From the IMG/VR virus record IMGVR_UViG_3300035698_003187, positions 1 to 60,742 of that record: DNA of 60,742 bases. One strand, 5' to 3'. The DNA is from a virus. The notes under the pieces are model-generated. The model had not been told where the DNA came from, made no database searches, and was given only the letters and a program-made list of their open reading frames with translations. A program made the translations under genes and the position numbers. Shown in pieces: positions 1-7,988 of this stretch (within the stretch, counting starts at the first letter, position 1; the number at the start of each line of letters is the position of its first letter).

Positions 1-127
1 CCAGTCTCAGGATGGCGTGACACCTGCATACCGGGGCACATGCCATATCACGCTCGAGGGGATGATGCTTGGTACCAGTACCAGTATCAAGCCGTGGCAG
101 TTTGAGATGCGACGGATTCCGAATGGC
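1..127. repeat. Direct repeat at window ends (circular assembly overlap)
   Basis: These bases are identical to 60616-60742. The length of exactly 127 equals a common maximum k-mer of short-read assemblers, so I read it as overlap of a circular contig and not as a biological terminal repeat. The tail-tip reading frame continues across the junction without a break. Confidence 0.9.
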
Positions 128-2329
128 CTGTCTTTGGCTACGCCGACTGTGAACAGTGGAAACGATTGCAATGTGATGAATGTGATCTATGAGCTGCTCA
201 CCGATGACGAATGGGGCTTGGGTCTGCCCGGTGGCGATATCGATGTCGCGCGGTTTGCTCTGGCAGCCGAGACCCTGCGCCTCGAGGGTAATGGGTTCAG
301 CATGGTGCTGGATAGCAACCGTGAAGCGTTCGACTTGCTCCAAGAGCTTCAGCGACAGATTGATGGTGTGGTATTCCTGAATCGGACGACCGGGCTTTGG
401 GATGTCAATCTCGCTCGGGGTGGGTACAACATCGACGCGATCCCACAGCTCGATCCATCAAATGTGATCAGCATCAAGAACTACTCGAGGGGTTCATGGG
501 GCGAGACCCAGAACATCCTCCATGTAGGGTTCTCAGATCGTGCTCTCGAGTACAAAGAGACATACGCGCCAGCTCAGGACATGGCGAATATCCGAATCCA
601 GATCGGTCAGATCGTCAGGTCTGAGATCTCTTACCCCGGTGTCAAGGATGCGGATCTCGCCAGTCAGATTGCGTGGCGAGATCTGCGGTCGTCATCGTTC
701 CCGCTCGCAAGGGCAACGATCGAAGTTGGTCGAGAGTTCTCATTGCTCAACGCCGGCGATGTGATCGCGTGGACTGATCCAGATCTCGGGTTCACCAAGT
801 TGCCTCTACGAATCACCAAGCTCGATACCGGGGAGTTGACAAATGGACGGATTGTACTCGAAGGTGTTCAGGATGTATTTGTTGCTGTCACACCGAGCTT
901 CACGCCACCCGGAGTTGGCGGATGGGTTCCCCCTGTCAATGTGGTTGTTGATGTCCCTCTAGTCGATCGACAGGTCTTTGAGGCCCCAGCAGCGTTCGTT
1001 GATCGCGATCCAGAGTCGCCGGGTCTGGCAGACCGGATCTGGATTGGGCTTCGCAATCAGGGCGATGGTGCATTCTCAGCGAACATCGTGGACGCATCGA
1101 ATACGGTCAATGTCGGGTCGCTCTCCGCGTTCATGCTCGGTGGTCAGCTCGATGCGGCGCTCGCGCCATCGTTCACCACCAGTGGGACGATCACCCTCGA
1201 TACGATCCCGGATAGCTCGGCTGAGATCCTCGAGGCAATCGAGACGGTTTCGCAGTCACAGATCGGTGATTCGCTTGCCAACTTGGGGATCCTGAATGGG
1301 GAGTTCATTTCGTTCACCAATGTCATCGCCGGAGCGCCCGGCAAGGTGATCCTTCAAGGTGTGGTTCGAGGGATGCTGGATTCAGCTCCAGCTCCAGTTG
1401 ATGGTGCGATAGGCGATCGGTTCTGGTTCATCGCTGTTGGTGGGACTGTCACTGATACCGCATTCACTGGCACGGTAAATATCAGACCGCTCACCGAGTC
1501 CAACACTGATGAGTTGGCTTTTGCGGATGCGACCAACTCTCCAGTGACCATGAACAGTCGCGCCTCGAGTCCATATCCACCAATCAACCCCCAGTCTGGT
1601 GGGAGTACTTTGTACGGAGTAGGGCCATTTGGTATCGATCAATCCAGTTCGGTTGCTGGCACTGGCGCGAACGGCTTTGGCATTCTGTACAACTTCACCC
1701 GCAGAGACTTCAGGATCTCCAATGAGTACTTGAAGGTTCTCAATGAGTCATCGCTTCCAGCAGATTTCCCTGCGGCCAACACGACCGAATATCGAGTGGT
1801 TGTGCATAACGACCCACAAGGAGTAAATGCTCCGCTCTATTCATCGGCGTGGTCGTCTGTGAATAATCCGGGTGTTTCGAGAAATGAGATCCTTGCATCA
1901 AATGCTGGTGTGGTTCCGACTCGCATCCGGGTGAGCGCCGAGACGCGCCACACTGTGGATTCGGTTGTGCTCACTTCCATTGACACGCTGGATACGGATT
2001 TCAATGTGACATCGACCCTGTCCGCTTTGGCGAACCTTGGCGTGGTCACAACTTCAGTAGCGACCGCTATTTATAACGCTCCGACGACCGGGACTTATAA
2101 CCTGAATATCTTTGATGCCATGCCGGGCGGGACTGTGGATGTTCGGATCAACGCGGGCGCTTGGAATGCTGTGATCGCCGTCGCTGCTACGACCGGATCA
2201 TTCGCGGCGACCGCAGCCGATACTTTGGAGTTCAGACATTCATCACCATCGTCGCCGGGGGATCTTCGGTTCCTCGATATCGATGCGCCGTCGAGTATAC
2301 TTGACGCATACGCCATTCTCGATCTGTGA
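2..2329 (+). CDS. Tail tip / receptor-binding protein, C-terminal part
   Basis: This is the continuation of the gene that starts at 60113; joined across the circular junction the product is 943 residues. The segment shortly after the junction (YELLTDDEWGLGLPGGDID, then a long helix and a LWDVNLARGGY-like strand) fits the central domain of lambda J-like tail tip proteins (Phage-tail_3 type). The rest is rich in Gly, Ser, Thr and Asn, as expected for beta-structured host-binding domains at the tail end. It closes the tail operon after the tape measure and distal tail genes, the usual place for the tip protein. Family assignment is by recognisable pattern and position; receptor binding is inferred. 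Confidence 0.8.
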   Translation, partial: QSQDGVTPAYRGTCHITLEGMMLGTSTSIKPWQFEMRRIPNGLSLATPTVNSGNDCNVMNVIYELLTDDEWGLGLPGGDIDVARFALAAETLRLEGNGFSMVLDSNREAFDLLQELQRQIDGVVFLNRTTGLWDVNLARGGYNIDAIPQLDPSNVISIKNYSRGSWGETQNILHVGFSDRALEYKETYAPAQDMANIRIQIGQIVRSEISYPGVKDADLASQIAWRDLRSSSFPLARATIEVGREFSLLNAGDVIAWTDPDLGFTKLPLRITKLDTGELTNGRIVLEGVQDVFVAVTPSFTPPGVGGWVPPVNVVVDVPLVDRQVFEAPAAFVDRDPESPGLADRIWIGLRNQGDGAFSANIVDASNTVNVGSLSAFMLGGQLDAALAPSFTTSGTITLDTIPDSSAEILEAIETVSQSQIGDSLANLGILNGEFISFTNVIAGAPGKVILQGVVRGMLDSAPAPVDGAIGDRFWFIAVGGTVTDTAFTGTVNIRPLTESNTDELAFADATNSPVTMNSRASSPYPPINPQSGGSTLYGVGPFGIDQSSSVAGTGANGFGILYNFTRRDFRISNEYLKVLNESSLPADFPAANTTEYRVVVHNDPQGVNAPLYSSAWSSVNNPGVSRNEILASNAGVVPTRIRVSAETRHTVDSVVLTSIDTLDTDFNVTSTLSALANLGVVTTSVATAIYNAPTTGTYNLNIFDAMPGGTVDVRINAGAWNAVIAVAATTGSFAATAADTLEFRHSSPSSPGDLRFLDIDAPSSILDAYAILDL

Positions 2330-2347
2330 TTTATATGGAGGTCTGTT

Positions 2348-2683
2348 ATGTCTGATGAAGCTGGGGTTCGATTGACACATGACGAGTTGAAGGGACTGAT
2401 CGCCGACTCGATCAAGCAATATGACTCCGCTTCACCAAGGCTTGTGCGTGAAGATATCGAAGTGATCATTGAGGACTCAGTTACGGAGATGATGACTCGG
2501 CTCGGTCTCGACCATGAGGATCCGATCGGTATCCAGAAGGACTTTGCCCGGCTCAGGGAGTGGCGGCTCGCTTCGGAGCGTCTAAAAACCAAGTCCATGA
2601 TGACGATCATGGGTATCGTTTTAGCGGGTGGCGTGGCTGCTCTGTGGGTTGGATTCAAGATTATGGTCGGAAAAACCGCGTAA
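2348..2683 (+). CDS. Small protein with C-terminal membrane helix, holin-like candidate
   Basis: The 111-residue product is charged and helical in its first 80 residues and ends in one hydrophobic segment (about 85-105, MMTIMGIVLAGGVAALWVGF) followed by a short basic tail. Small C-tail-anchored proteins of this shape are found after tail genes in many siphoviruses and include XhlA-like and DUF6127-like proteins sometimes annotated as holin or lysis accessory factors. It begins 18 bases after the tail tip stop, with GGAG before the ATG, and is followed by a terminator, so it is the last gene of the late operon. A lysis role is only inferred. Confidence 0.6.
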   Translation: MSDEAGVRLTHDELKGLIADSIKQYDSASPRLVREDIEVIIEDSVTEMMTRLGLDHEDPIGIQKDFARLREWRLASERLKTKSMMTIMGIVLAGGVAALWVGFKIMVGKTA

Positions 2684-2696
2684 CCGTCACAACCGG
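2684..2696. promoter_or_regulatory. Recurrent CCGTCACARMCCGG element, copy 1
   Basis: The sequence CCGTCACAACCGG lies just after a stop codon. Near-identical copies follow at 4347-4360 and 5435-5447, with a weaker one near 5881, always after a gene end and before a terminator and/or promoter. A repeated protein-binding site is plausible; the binder is unknown. Confidence 0.4.
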
Positions 2697-2713
2697 ACTC
2701 ATATTCCCAGATT

Positions 2714-2744
2714 CACGATGCTGTTGGTGGCATCGTGTTTTTTT
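2714..2744 (+). terminator. Rho-independent terminator of the late operon
   Basis: CACGATGC (2714-2721) pairs with GCATCGTG (2730-2737) over an eight-base loop and is followed by a run of seven T. It closes the virion operon before the early-gene cassettes begin. Confidence 0.85.
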
Positions 2745-2757
2745 GTATTGTCTAATG
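2728..2757 (+). promoter_or_regulatory. Promoter of the GTATTG family
   Basis: A -35-like TGGCAT (2728-2733), a 17-base spacer ending GTATTG, and a -10-like TCTAAT (2751-2756) precede a leader with a GGGC/GCCC hairpin and GGGAG. The -35 box overlaps the terminator stem. The spacer end matches eight other sites in the genome. Confidence 0.5.
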
Positions 2758-2791
2758 TGGGTGTAGGGCATGCCGCCCGCGGGAGAGAACA

Positions 2792-3178
2792 ATGACTTAC
2801 TTATCAGCCACCCAGAAGATCGAGCAATCACTCACATGCAAGCCCGGCTACGAAGACGAGATCAAGTTGATTGATGTCTCCGAGCTGAGTGTTCGGTTCA
2901 TGCGGCCAATCGCGATCGAACGCAAGTCGCCCGGTCAGCGTGGTTTGATTGACGCTCTCAATGCGTGCGTTGCCGAGGCTTCGGAATCCGATGTCGGTCA
3001 CACGGTTCGGATCATGGCTGATGGCGATCAGGTCTACATGGTGAACAGCGAAGGTTACGACTATGCCAGATACATCGGAAAGTTGACCAAGTCTGATTCT
3101 GATCGTGTCCTGTCTGCGAACCCCGCTCTCACTGTTTCTGAGTATGTGGCAAAGACGAACGAAAACAAAGGAGGCTGA
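2792..3178 (+). CDS. Hypothetical early protein, 128 aa
   Basis: I do not recognise the family. The product is soluble, mixed alpha/beta, mildly acidic, without signal peptide or cysteine cluster. It is the first gene after a terminator and a family promoter, with GGGAGAG eight bases before ATG, and is followed three bases later by a zinc-ribbon gene with its own AAAGGAGG site. Position suggests an early accessory protein. Confidence 0.75.
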   Translation: MTYLSATQKIEQSLTCKPGYEDEIKLIDVSELSVRFMRPIAIERKSPGQRGLIDALNACVAEASESDVGHTVRIMADGDQVYMVNSEGYDYARYIGKLTKSDSDRVLSANPALTVSEYVAKTNENKGG

Positions 3179-3181
3179 TCG

Positions 3182-3436
3182 ATGGCTGATCGAAAAAAGG
3201 AATCGAGCAACTTCCAGTACAAGTGTCGTCGGTGCGGTGAGGTCGATGACTCCACGGGCACCAACGGATTGAACGCCATGAACATATTGATGTCTCTGGT
3301 ATTCGACATGATGATGCCCCCACCATTCGACAAGAACGCGCTCACGCCGAAGATGCTCGATATGCATAGCTGTAAAGACGGAGGCGCTGGCGTTTCTGAT
3401 CTGATTGGAATCACAAACTCAGGGAGTAATCGATGA
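3182..3436 (+). CDS. Small putative zinc-binding protein, 84 aa
   Basis: An N-terminal CRRC motif (residues about 16-19) and a distant HSC near residue 62 could form one metal site; the middle is Met- and Pro-rich. The strong AAAGGAGG site ends nine bases before ATG. The stop overlaps the next start as ATGA. No function can be given. Confidence 0.7.
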   Translation: MADRKKESSNFQYKCRRCGEVDDSTGTNGLNAMNILMSLVFDMMMPPPFDKNALTPKMLDMHSCKDGGAGVSDLIGITNSGSNR

Positions 3437-3753
3437 AGAATGAAATGCCAAAACTGCCCGCTGTGCCCGAGCTTGAGAAGATCAAACTTCATCAAGCGGG
3501 GATCTCCACGATCATCTACTTTATGGGTTGGTGCGAAGGTTCAGGTAGCTCAGAGCACACCGACGAAGATGCGTTCGATTCCAGCGCCCGGCTCGCCAAG
3601 TACGATGATTCGAGCGACGAGCTATTCGATGTCCGTGTCTCTATTGAGCTGGTGGCGTGGCGATACTACGGAATCGATGCTGTCAAGGTTGAAGAAGAGC
3701 GAAGGGCGCTGCTCGATTACCAGCGTGCTCTGAATGATCGGAGCGAGTCATGA
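3433..3753 (+). CDS. Hypothetical protein, 106 aa
   Basis: Acidic, predicted mostly helical, with a C-terminal charged helix. It starts inside the previous stop (ATGA) and ends in the same way with the next gene, so translation of 3182-4082 is coupled. The family is not recognised. Confidence 0.7.
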   Translation: MKNEMPKLPAVPELEKIKLHQAGISTIIYFMGWCEGSGSSEHTDEDAFDSSARLAKYDDSSDELFDVRVSIELVAWRYYGIDAVKVEEERRALLDYQRALNDRSES

Positions 3754-4082
3754 AGACTCCATGCTCTGAGTGTCCATTCCGGCGCAAGTCGTTGAAGGGG
3801 TATACCGGGCCGCACGAATCGGCTCAGGAGATCTGTGATCATATCTGGAAACATGATCAGTTCTTTCCGTGTCACATGAAGATTACTCAGTTGACTGACG
3901 ATGGAATGGCTCTCGAGGACGCTGGCGGGAAGGCTTGCCCTTGTGCTGGTGCGGCTGCCATGATGAACAACGGGTGCAAGAGTTCCCGCGATCGTCGGAT
4001 GCGTGCTGGTCAGGATGAGGTTGGCAAGCGCAGGGATGTATTTAATCATCCGAGTGAGATGTCGGATTATCACGACAGTTGA
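3750..4082 (+). CDS. DUF6283-like Cys-rich phage protein
   Basis: The product starts MKTPCSECPFRRKS and later has FFPCHM and CPCAG motifs. The Pro-Cys-x-x-Cys-Pro-Phe-Arg opening with a downstream F-x-C-H is the pattern of the DUF6283 family found in many phages. The cysteines and histidine probably bind zinc; the biological role is unknown. The 110-residue length fits the family. Last gene of the 2792-4082 cassette. Confidence 0.7.
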   Translation: MKTPCSECPFRRKSLKGYTGPHESAQEICDHIWKHDQFFPCHMKITQLTDDGMALEDAGGKACPCAGAAAMMNNGCKSSRDRRMRAGQDEVGKRRDVFNHPSEMSDYHDS

Positions 4083-4174
4083 TCGTGAAGGCTGTTTGCG
4101 AGGTTATCGGGTCATTGATTGTGCGGATTTTCTCGGGATGACTTGATCTTTGCCAGTCCGCGACGGTTTACTTT

Positions 4175-4324
4175 ATTGGTGTGGGATCCTCTCCCATGCC
4201 GACCACAACTCTGGGCAGTCCCACTCCCTCTGGGGCTGCTCGGTTTTTCTCTCAGGGTCAGCTGTTCTCTCCAGCTGATCCAACTCTCCGCCAGCCGGGT
4301 CTTCATTCCCGGCTGGTTTTTTTT
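4175..4324 (+). ncRNA. Candidate structured small RNA
   Basis: The 386 bases between 4082 and 4469 hold no convincing gene. A TACTTTATT box near 4170 could act as a -10, and from about 4180 the sequence folds into successive hairpins: GGGA/TCCC near 4187, a GGGCAG/CTGCTC stem near 4213-4240, a perfect TCAGCTG/CAGCTGA stem near 4258-4277, then a strong terminator. The succession of stems ending in a terminator, independent of the next promoter, is what a small RNA gene looks like. No known family was recognised. Confidence 0.4.
4291..4324 (+). terminator. Strong Rho-independent terminator
   Basis: CCAGCCGGG (4291-4299) pairs with CCCGGCTGG (4308-4316) and is followed by eight T. It ends the candidate small RNA or the preceding cassette. 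Confidence 0.9.
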
Positions 4325-4346
4325 GTAATCCTCACAACCCCTACAA

Positions 4347-4360
4347 CCGTCACAGACCGG
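4347..4360. promoter_or_regulatory. Recurrent CCGTCACARMCCGG element, copy 2
   Basis: CCGTCACAGACCGG lies between the terminator at 4324 and the promoter at 4400. See the copies at 2684 and 5435. Confidence 0.4.
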
Positions 4361-4399
4361 CGATCGCTGGATTGGTGGCCAGAAATAGGATGTATGTGA

Positions 4400-4430
4400 T
4401 TGGCAACGGTTCTTTGCGTATTGGATACTA
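4400..4430 (+). promoter_or_regulatory. Promoter of the GTATTG family
   Basis: TTGGCA (4400-4405), an 18-base spacer ending GTATTG, and GATACT (4424-4429). The leader carries a GCGAC/GTCGC hairpin (4437-4452) followed by GGGAG. Confidence 0.6.
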
Positions 4431-4468
4431 CTTGTGGCGACGATGATGTCGCTCAGGGAGATTATAGT

Positions 4469-5425
4469 ATGCAAGCAGTAAACAGCAATGTCCAGTCGAT
4501 CCTCTCAGATGCCGGTCTCGATTGGAATGTCGAAACCGCCCCGCTCTCGGCAATGATCGAAGACCCGACCAATCCTGATCAGTTGATTCGTCGGACGATC
4601 GATACCCACAAGATGACGCTCCGCTCGGATACCAAAGCCCAGCTCGGAGTCGTCGGTGCCAAGTGGGAGCCGATCCACAACTACCAGATCGCCGAGCTTG
4701 CGAATGCTCTCTCTGAGACTGGCAATGTGAAGTTCACACGGGCATTCGAGATTGCTGGTGGCAAGCGTGTCCTGTTTGAGCTTGAGAGCGATTCGGTGAT
4801 CGATCTCGGTGGTGACATCATCAACCCAATCACCTACATCGGTACTGGGCACGATGGAACGATGAGTGTTTCAATGATCGCGACGACCCGGCGCTTGGTG
4901 TGTATGAACGAGCTTCACGCGATCATGCGTGGTATGAAGAGCTCTGGTCAGGCTAATGTGATCCGCTTGCAGCACAAGTCCAATGTGCTCGACAAGCTCG
5001 ACGATGCTCGCAGATTGCTCCGCTCAACGATTGCTGGTCACAGCGTGTTCGCAGATCAGGCTGGGGATCTCGCTGATACCAAAATGAACGAGCAGTCGAT
5101 GCGTGAGTTCTTCCTCGAGGTCTATGCCAAGACTTGGGGTGCAGTCCCCGCGACCCCTGAGACCAAGAAGGAGGTCAGCGCCCGCAAGCGTGCCGAGGGC
5201 GTTGTCGCTCAGTGGGTTGAGGCTGTTTCGACCGGCCCCGGTGCTGAGTTGGATTCATCCCGCGGAACGGCTTGGGGTGCTCTCAACGCTCTCACATACT
5301 GGTCTGATCATGTTCGTTCGGTGAAGGGTGACGACGAATCGGACGCACGCCAGTCAGCCAAGATATTTGGATCAGGCAGCCGATTCAAGAAAACCGCGTT
5401 TGAGTCCGCTTTAGCTCTGGTTTGA
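4469..5425 (+). CDS. DUF932 phage/plasmid-like protein
   Basis: The 318-residue product carries the LGVVGAKWEPIHNYQIAELA segment (about residues 56-75), the hallmark of DUF932 / TIGR03299 proteins, followed by the GKRVLFELE and TRRLVCMNEL strands of the same family. These proteins are common in phages and plasmids next to recombination genes; their biochemical role is unknown, with DNA-related functions suggested. The ATG at 4469 follows GGGAG by nine bases; an upstream in-frame TTG at 4400 would lie within the promoter and is rejected. It is a one-gene transcription unit. Confidence 0.85.
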   Translation: MQAVNSNVQSILSDAGLDWNVETAPLSAMIEDPTNPDQLIRRTIDTHKMTLRSDTKAQLGVVGAKWEPIHNYQIAELANALSETGNVKFTRAFEIAGGKRVLFELESDSVIDLGGDIINPITYIGTGHDGTMSVSMIATTRRLVCMNELHAIMRGMKSSGQANVIRLQHKSNVLDKLDDARRLLRSTIAGHSVFADQAGDLADTKMNEQSMREFFLEVYAKTWGAVPATPETKKEVSARKRAEGVVAQWVEAVSTGPGAELDSSRGTAWGALNALTYWSDHVRSVKGDDESDARQSAKIFGSGSRFKKTAFESALALV

Positions 5426-5434
5426 TATCTCCAA

Positions 5435-5447
5435 CCGTCACAACCGG
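5435..5447. promoter_or_regulatory. Recurrent CCGTCACARMCCGG element, copy 3
   Basis: CCGTCACAACCGG directly abuts the terminator stem that follows the DUF932 gene. Confidence 0.4.
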
Positions 5448-5480
5448 CACGCACCATGCAGAAACATGGTGCGTGTCTTT
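5448..5480 (+). terminator. Rho-independent terminator
   Basis: CACGCACCATG (5448-5458) pairs with CATGGTGCGTG (5465-5475) over a six-base loop, then TCTTTT. Confidence 0.8.
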
Positions 5481-5509
5481 TGCATTGGTGCATTGTGTAT
5501 TGGATATTA
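5480..5509 (+). promoter_or_regulatory. Promoter of the GTATTG family
   Basis: TTGCAT (5480-5485), a 17-base spacer ending GTATTG, and GATATT (5503-5508). This is the best match to the shared core GTATTGGATATTA. A GGC/GCC leader hairpin and GGGAG follow. Confidence 0.7.
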
Positions 5510-5541
5510 AGGGTGGCAATCACGCCGACTGGGAGATAACC

Positions 5542-5880
5542 ATGACCGCTACCAAGATCCAATCACTCGCAGCAATCAAGTCCGCAATGGTTCGTGCATC
5601 GAGCCAGATGAGCATCGCCATTACCAAAGAGGACATGACCCGCGCTTGGGTTCGTGCTGAGACCGTCAAGACGCTCGGACAGCTCTGGGACGAGATCAAT
5701 GAGGGTGCATCGGCGATCGACGCGTGGAAGTACTTCTGTGGTCTCGAGACTGGTCTCCGCGATGATGCACCAGCAGTGTTTCAGGCTTGGGCATCGACAG
5801 CGTATGCCAAGTCCGAGAAGGTTTCGGTTGAGTCGCTGTTCACTCCAAACGGCTTCAGCAAGATCAAGGCGTTCCTCTAA
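5542..5880 (+). CDS. Hypothetical early protein, 112 aa
   Basis: Predicted all-helical, soluble, no recognised domain. The ATG at 5542 follows the GGGAG of the leader; an upstream TTG at 5422 would run through the terminator and promoter. It is the only gene of its cassette. Confidence 0.75.
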   Translation: MTATKIQSLAAIKSAMVRASSQMSIAITKEDMTRAWVRAETVKTLGQLWDEINEGASAIDAWKYFCGLETGLRDDAPAVFQAWASTAYAKSEKVSVESLFTPNGFSKIKAFL

Positions 5881-5924
5881 TCGTCACAGACTGACCCGGC
5901 TTGGGAGATTCGTCATCCTGTTGG

Positions 5925-5954
5925 TGGCATCCCCGTTTGGCGTATTGGATATTA
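5925..5954 (+). promoter_or_regulatory. Promoter of the GTATTG family
   Basis: TGGCAT (5925-5930), a 17-base spacer and GATATT (5948-5953) with the full core GTATTGGATATTA at 5942-5954. The -35 region shares CTGTTGGTGGCATC with the promoter near 2728. Confidence 0.6.
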
Positions 5955-5991
5955 GTAGTGTCAGCGATGGTGCTGGCGGGAGGATTTGATC

Positions 5992-6234
5992 ATGGCACGC
6001 AACAAACTTTCAGCTTCGGAAACTCAGAAACTCAATGTCGGTGCATGCCGAATCCTGATGGCTCGGCTCGAGCAGACCATCGAGCGCCACGATTCAAACA
6101 CAGATCCAGATTATGGAGACTGTGGAGACACCCGAAACATGGCCGAGCAGCTCGCTGTGCTGGTTCGCACGGCTGAGGGTGTAGATGTCGGTGACGATTA
6201 CGGTCGGGAAATCCTCGAAGCTCTGGGTCTTTGA
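5992..6234 (+). CDS. Hypothetical early protein, 80 aa
   Basis: Small acidic helical protein, family not recognised. The ATG at 5992 follows GGGAGG by nine bases. It is the sole gene of its cassette. Confidence 0.7.
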   Translation: MARNKLSASETQKLNVGACRILMARLEQTIERHDSNTDPDYGDCGDTRNMAEQLAVLVRTAEGVDVGDDYGREILEALGL

Positions 6235-6265
6235 TCAGTTATCGGACGAAGGCGCCATTGGTTTT

Positions 6266-6290
6266 CAGGGCCGTAAGCCCTGTTTGTATA
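6266..6290 (+). terminator. Weak terminator-like hairpin
   Basis: CAGGGC (6266-6271) pairs with GCCCTG (6277-6282), followed by TTTGTAT. The interval to 6409 also holds a GAGCC/GGCTC leader hairpin (6356-6377) before the next gene. Confidence 0.45.
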
Positions 6291-6409
6291 TCTGGTTGCC
6301 ATATTGAGTGACTAATCGTTTGCGTATTTGGGGGTAATCTGTTATATCTGGTGACGAGCCGGGGACGCTCTCGGCTCATCACTCTCACCCTTTTTTAAGG
6401 AGAATCAAG

Positions 6410-6697
6410 ATGCGTAAGAACAAGCTTTTGCTAGGAGTTGCCGCGATCTGTATGGTCGTCGGAAGCGCAGCCGCTGCATTGCCACCCGGATATGTTTGGG
6501 GTATCGCAAACTGTGGCCCCGCTGTGAATGACTCCGCTGGTACATGCCATCTTTGTTGTGCTGGTGGACAACGCAATGGATCGATCAACGCGACCGAGCG
6601 TGATGGGTGCGATCAGATGTGCGATGAATCCAACTTCACGCGCCAGACATTCTGGCAGATGTTCTGGAAGGGGTATCGTCCGTTCAATTTCAGATGA
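6410..6697 (+). CDS. Small secreted Cys-rich protein
   Basis: The 95-residue product begins with a clear Sec signal peptide: MRKNK, a hydrophobic core to about residue 17, and an SAAAALPP cleavage region near residue 23. The mature part has six cysteines (NC, TCHLCC, GCDQMC), suggesting disulfides or metal binding outside the cytoplasm. AAGGAG sits nine bases before ATG. It opens a group of three envelope-directed genes. No family is recognised; effects on the host envelope or superinfection are possible but unproven. Confidence 0.75.
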   Translation: MRKNKLLLGVAAICMVVGSAAAALPPGYVWGIANCGPAVNDSAGTCHLCCAGGQRNGSINATERDGCDQMCDESNFTRQTFWQMFWKGYRPFNFR

Positions 6698-6735
6698 GTT
6701 GTTTTTGATCGTTCCTGAGTTTATTGGAGGCGTGT

Positions 6736-7377
6736 ATGCGTATTAAGAAATCGGTGATATTAGTTGGTGTTGGTATCGGCTCACTCGTTGTTGGCTATGT
6801 CGGGATCAGTGCTCTCATCTTTGCGAGCAATCCCGACGCGGCTCGGCTTCGGATGCTGGTTCCAGAGGTCACTCTCGAGCCCAGCAATGTGTTCAGCCAA
6901 GCTCACGACGACGACATCATGCGGCTCTACAACCATGTAGGTCGGAAGGTGAAGTGGTCGGATGCTGATCGTGATTGGGTTCTCAACACCCTCGGCTCGG
7001 GATGGCCCGATGTCGAGGTTGATCCCAATGGTGATATGTATGAGGCTTGGCAGCTGCTCAACTCGACGATCACGATCGTTGGTGAGCGGATCGGGAATGG
7101 TATCGAGACCGATGGAGATGTCGCTGAGATGTACCGAGAGACCGTGATCGGCATGCTCGATCATCCTCAAGGGCGTGTACGCCAGAAGGGCGCAACAGCT
7201 GTGGCCCTTGCTGGTATGCTGGATGATCCTGATCTCCGCTCTGTGCTCGAGCACATGGCCGAGAACGATCCCGACGATGGCGCTCGCCGTTCCTCTGGTA
7301 TAAAGCTCCGTCAGCATGATGGTCTCAAGACCGCTCAGGACGATTGTCCTACATGCCCGAAAGGGAATGCACCTTGA
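6736..7377 (+). CDS. Membrane-anchored protein with HEAT-like C-terminus
   Basis: An N-terminal membrane segment (about residues 7-30) is followed by a 180-residue helical region; residues about 130-185 ([28 protein letters not shown] in part) resemble HEAT-type repeats. The C-terminus has CPTC. ATG at 6736 follows TTGGAGG. It overlaps the next gene by four bases. Its neighbours are a secreted protein and a pseudopilin, so a role at the cell envelope is likely. The specific function is unknown. Confidence 0.75.
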   Translation: MRIKKSVILVGVGIGSLVVGYVGISALIFASNPDAARLRMLVPEVTLEPSNVFSQAHDDDIMRLYNHVGRKVKWSDADRDWVLNTLGSGWPDVEVDPNGDMYEAWQLLNSTITIVGERIGNGIETDGDVAEMYRETVIGMLDHPQGRVRQKGATAVALAGMLDDPDLRSVLEHMAENDPDDGARRSSGIKLRQHDGLKTAQDDCPTCPKGNAP

Positions 7378-7946
7378 ATCGTCGCGCCTTCACTCTCATC
7401 GAGTTGCTCGTAAGCATTGGCATCATCGCCATGCTCATCGGGATACTGCTCCCCGCTTTATCAGGGGCGATGGAGTCTGCGCGTCGAGTCCGTTGCTCCG
7501 CAAACTTGCGGACAATCGGGCAATCGATGACCATGTACTTGGATGGCGGGGATGGGTTGCTCCCCTACGCCGAGTTCTCTGTGAGTGCGATCGATGGGCT
7601 TATTGCTCCGTTCGATGCGCTCGCTGGCGTTGTGGATGCCCCAGCGCCGGTCTGGGATGATCAGATCAAGGAGGCGGTATCAGACGATCCGTGGGTATGC
7701 CCGTCCGACCGAGAGCAGGCGCAGTTTACCGGGGCGAGCTATGTGTATGTCCCCGCCGGATTCTTCTCGGTGTTTGGTACTGATTCCCGTCGATCCGTGA
7801 CGACGCTATTCGTGCAAACCCGCCAAAGCGTGCTGTTCTTTGATGCTGATGGGTTCCACTCGGGATCCGAGCCAGCAAACCGCAACGCTCTGTTATGGGA
7901 CGGGTCTGTTGATCGGTGGTCTGGGTCTCTGGGCGAGTTCCGATAA
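7374..7946 (+). CDS. Planctomycete-type prepilin-like (pseudopilin) protein
   Basis: With a TTG start at 7374 the product begins [20 protein letters not shown], a type IV prepilin leader: cleavage would be between Ala5 and Phe6, with Glu at mature position 5. The hydrophobic helix is followed by [16 protein letters not shown] and MYLDG, as in the very expanded prepilin-type family of Planctomycetota; near the C-terminus [12 protein letters not shown] resembles the H-X9-DG processing-associated motif. AAAGGGA lies nine bases before the TTG; an ATG at 7353 lacks a ribosome site. I find no other pilus genes, so it would depend on host prepilin peptidase. The gene was probably acquired from a host; purpose unknown. 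Confidence 0.85.
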   Translation: MNRRAFTLIELLVSIGIIAMLIGILLPALSGAMESARRVRCSANLRTIGQSMTMYLDGGDGLLPYAEFSVSAIDGLIAPFDALAGVVDAPAPVWDDQIKEAVSDDPWVCPSDREQAQFTGASYVYVPAGFFSVFGTDSRRSVTTLFVQTRQSVLFFDADGFHSGSEPANRNALLWDGSVDRWSGSLGEFR

Positions 7947-7988
7947 TCATCGGATCTGCGATTTATTCTCCAATCCATTATGCTTCGC

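Noticed and set aside
1-127. Biological direct terminal repeat
   Set aside because: The length equals a standard assembly k-mer and it falls in the middle of the tail tip gene.
2095-2658. Minus-strand frame of 187 codons over the tail tip end
   Set aside because: Shadow of two + strand genes and the gap between; no promoter or ribosome site.
7353-7946. ATG at 7353 as start of the pseudopilin
   Set aside because: No ribosome site; the TTG at 7374 has AAAGGGA at good distance and gives a standard short leader.
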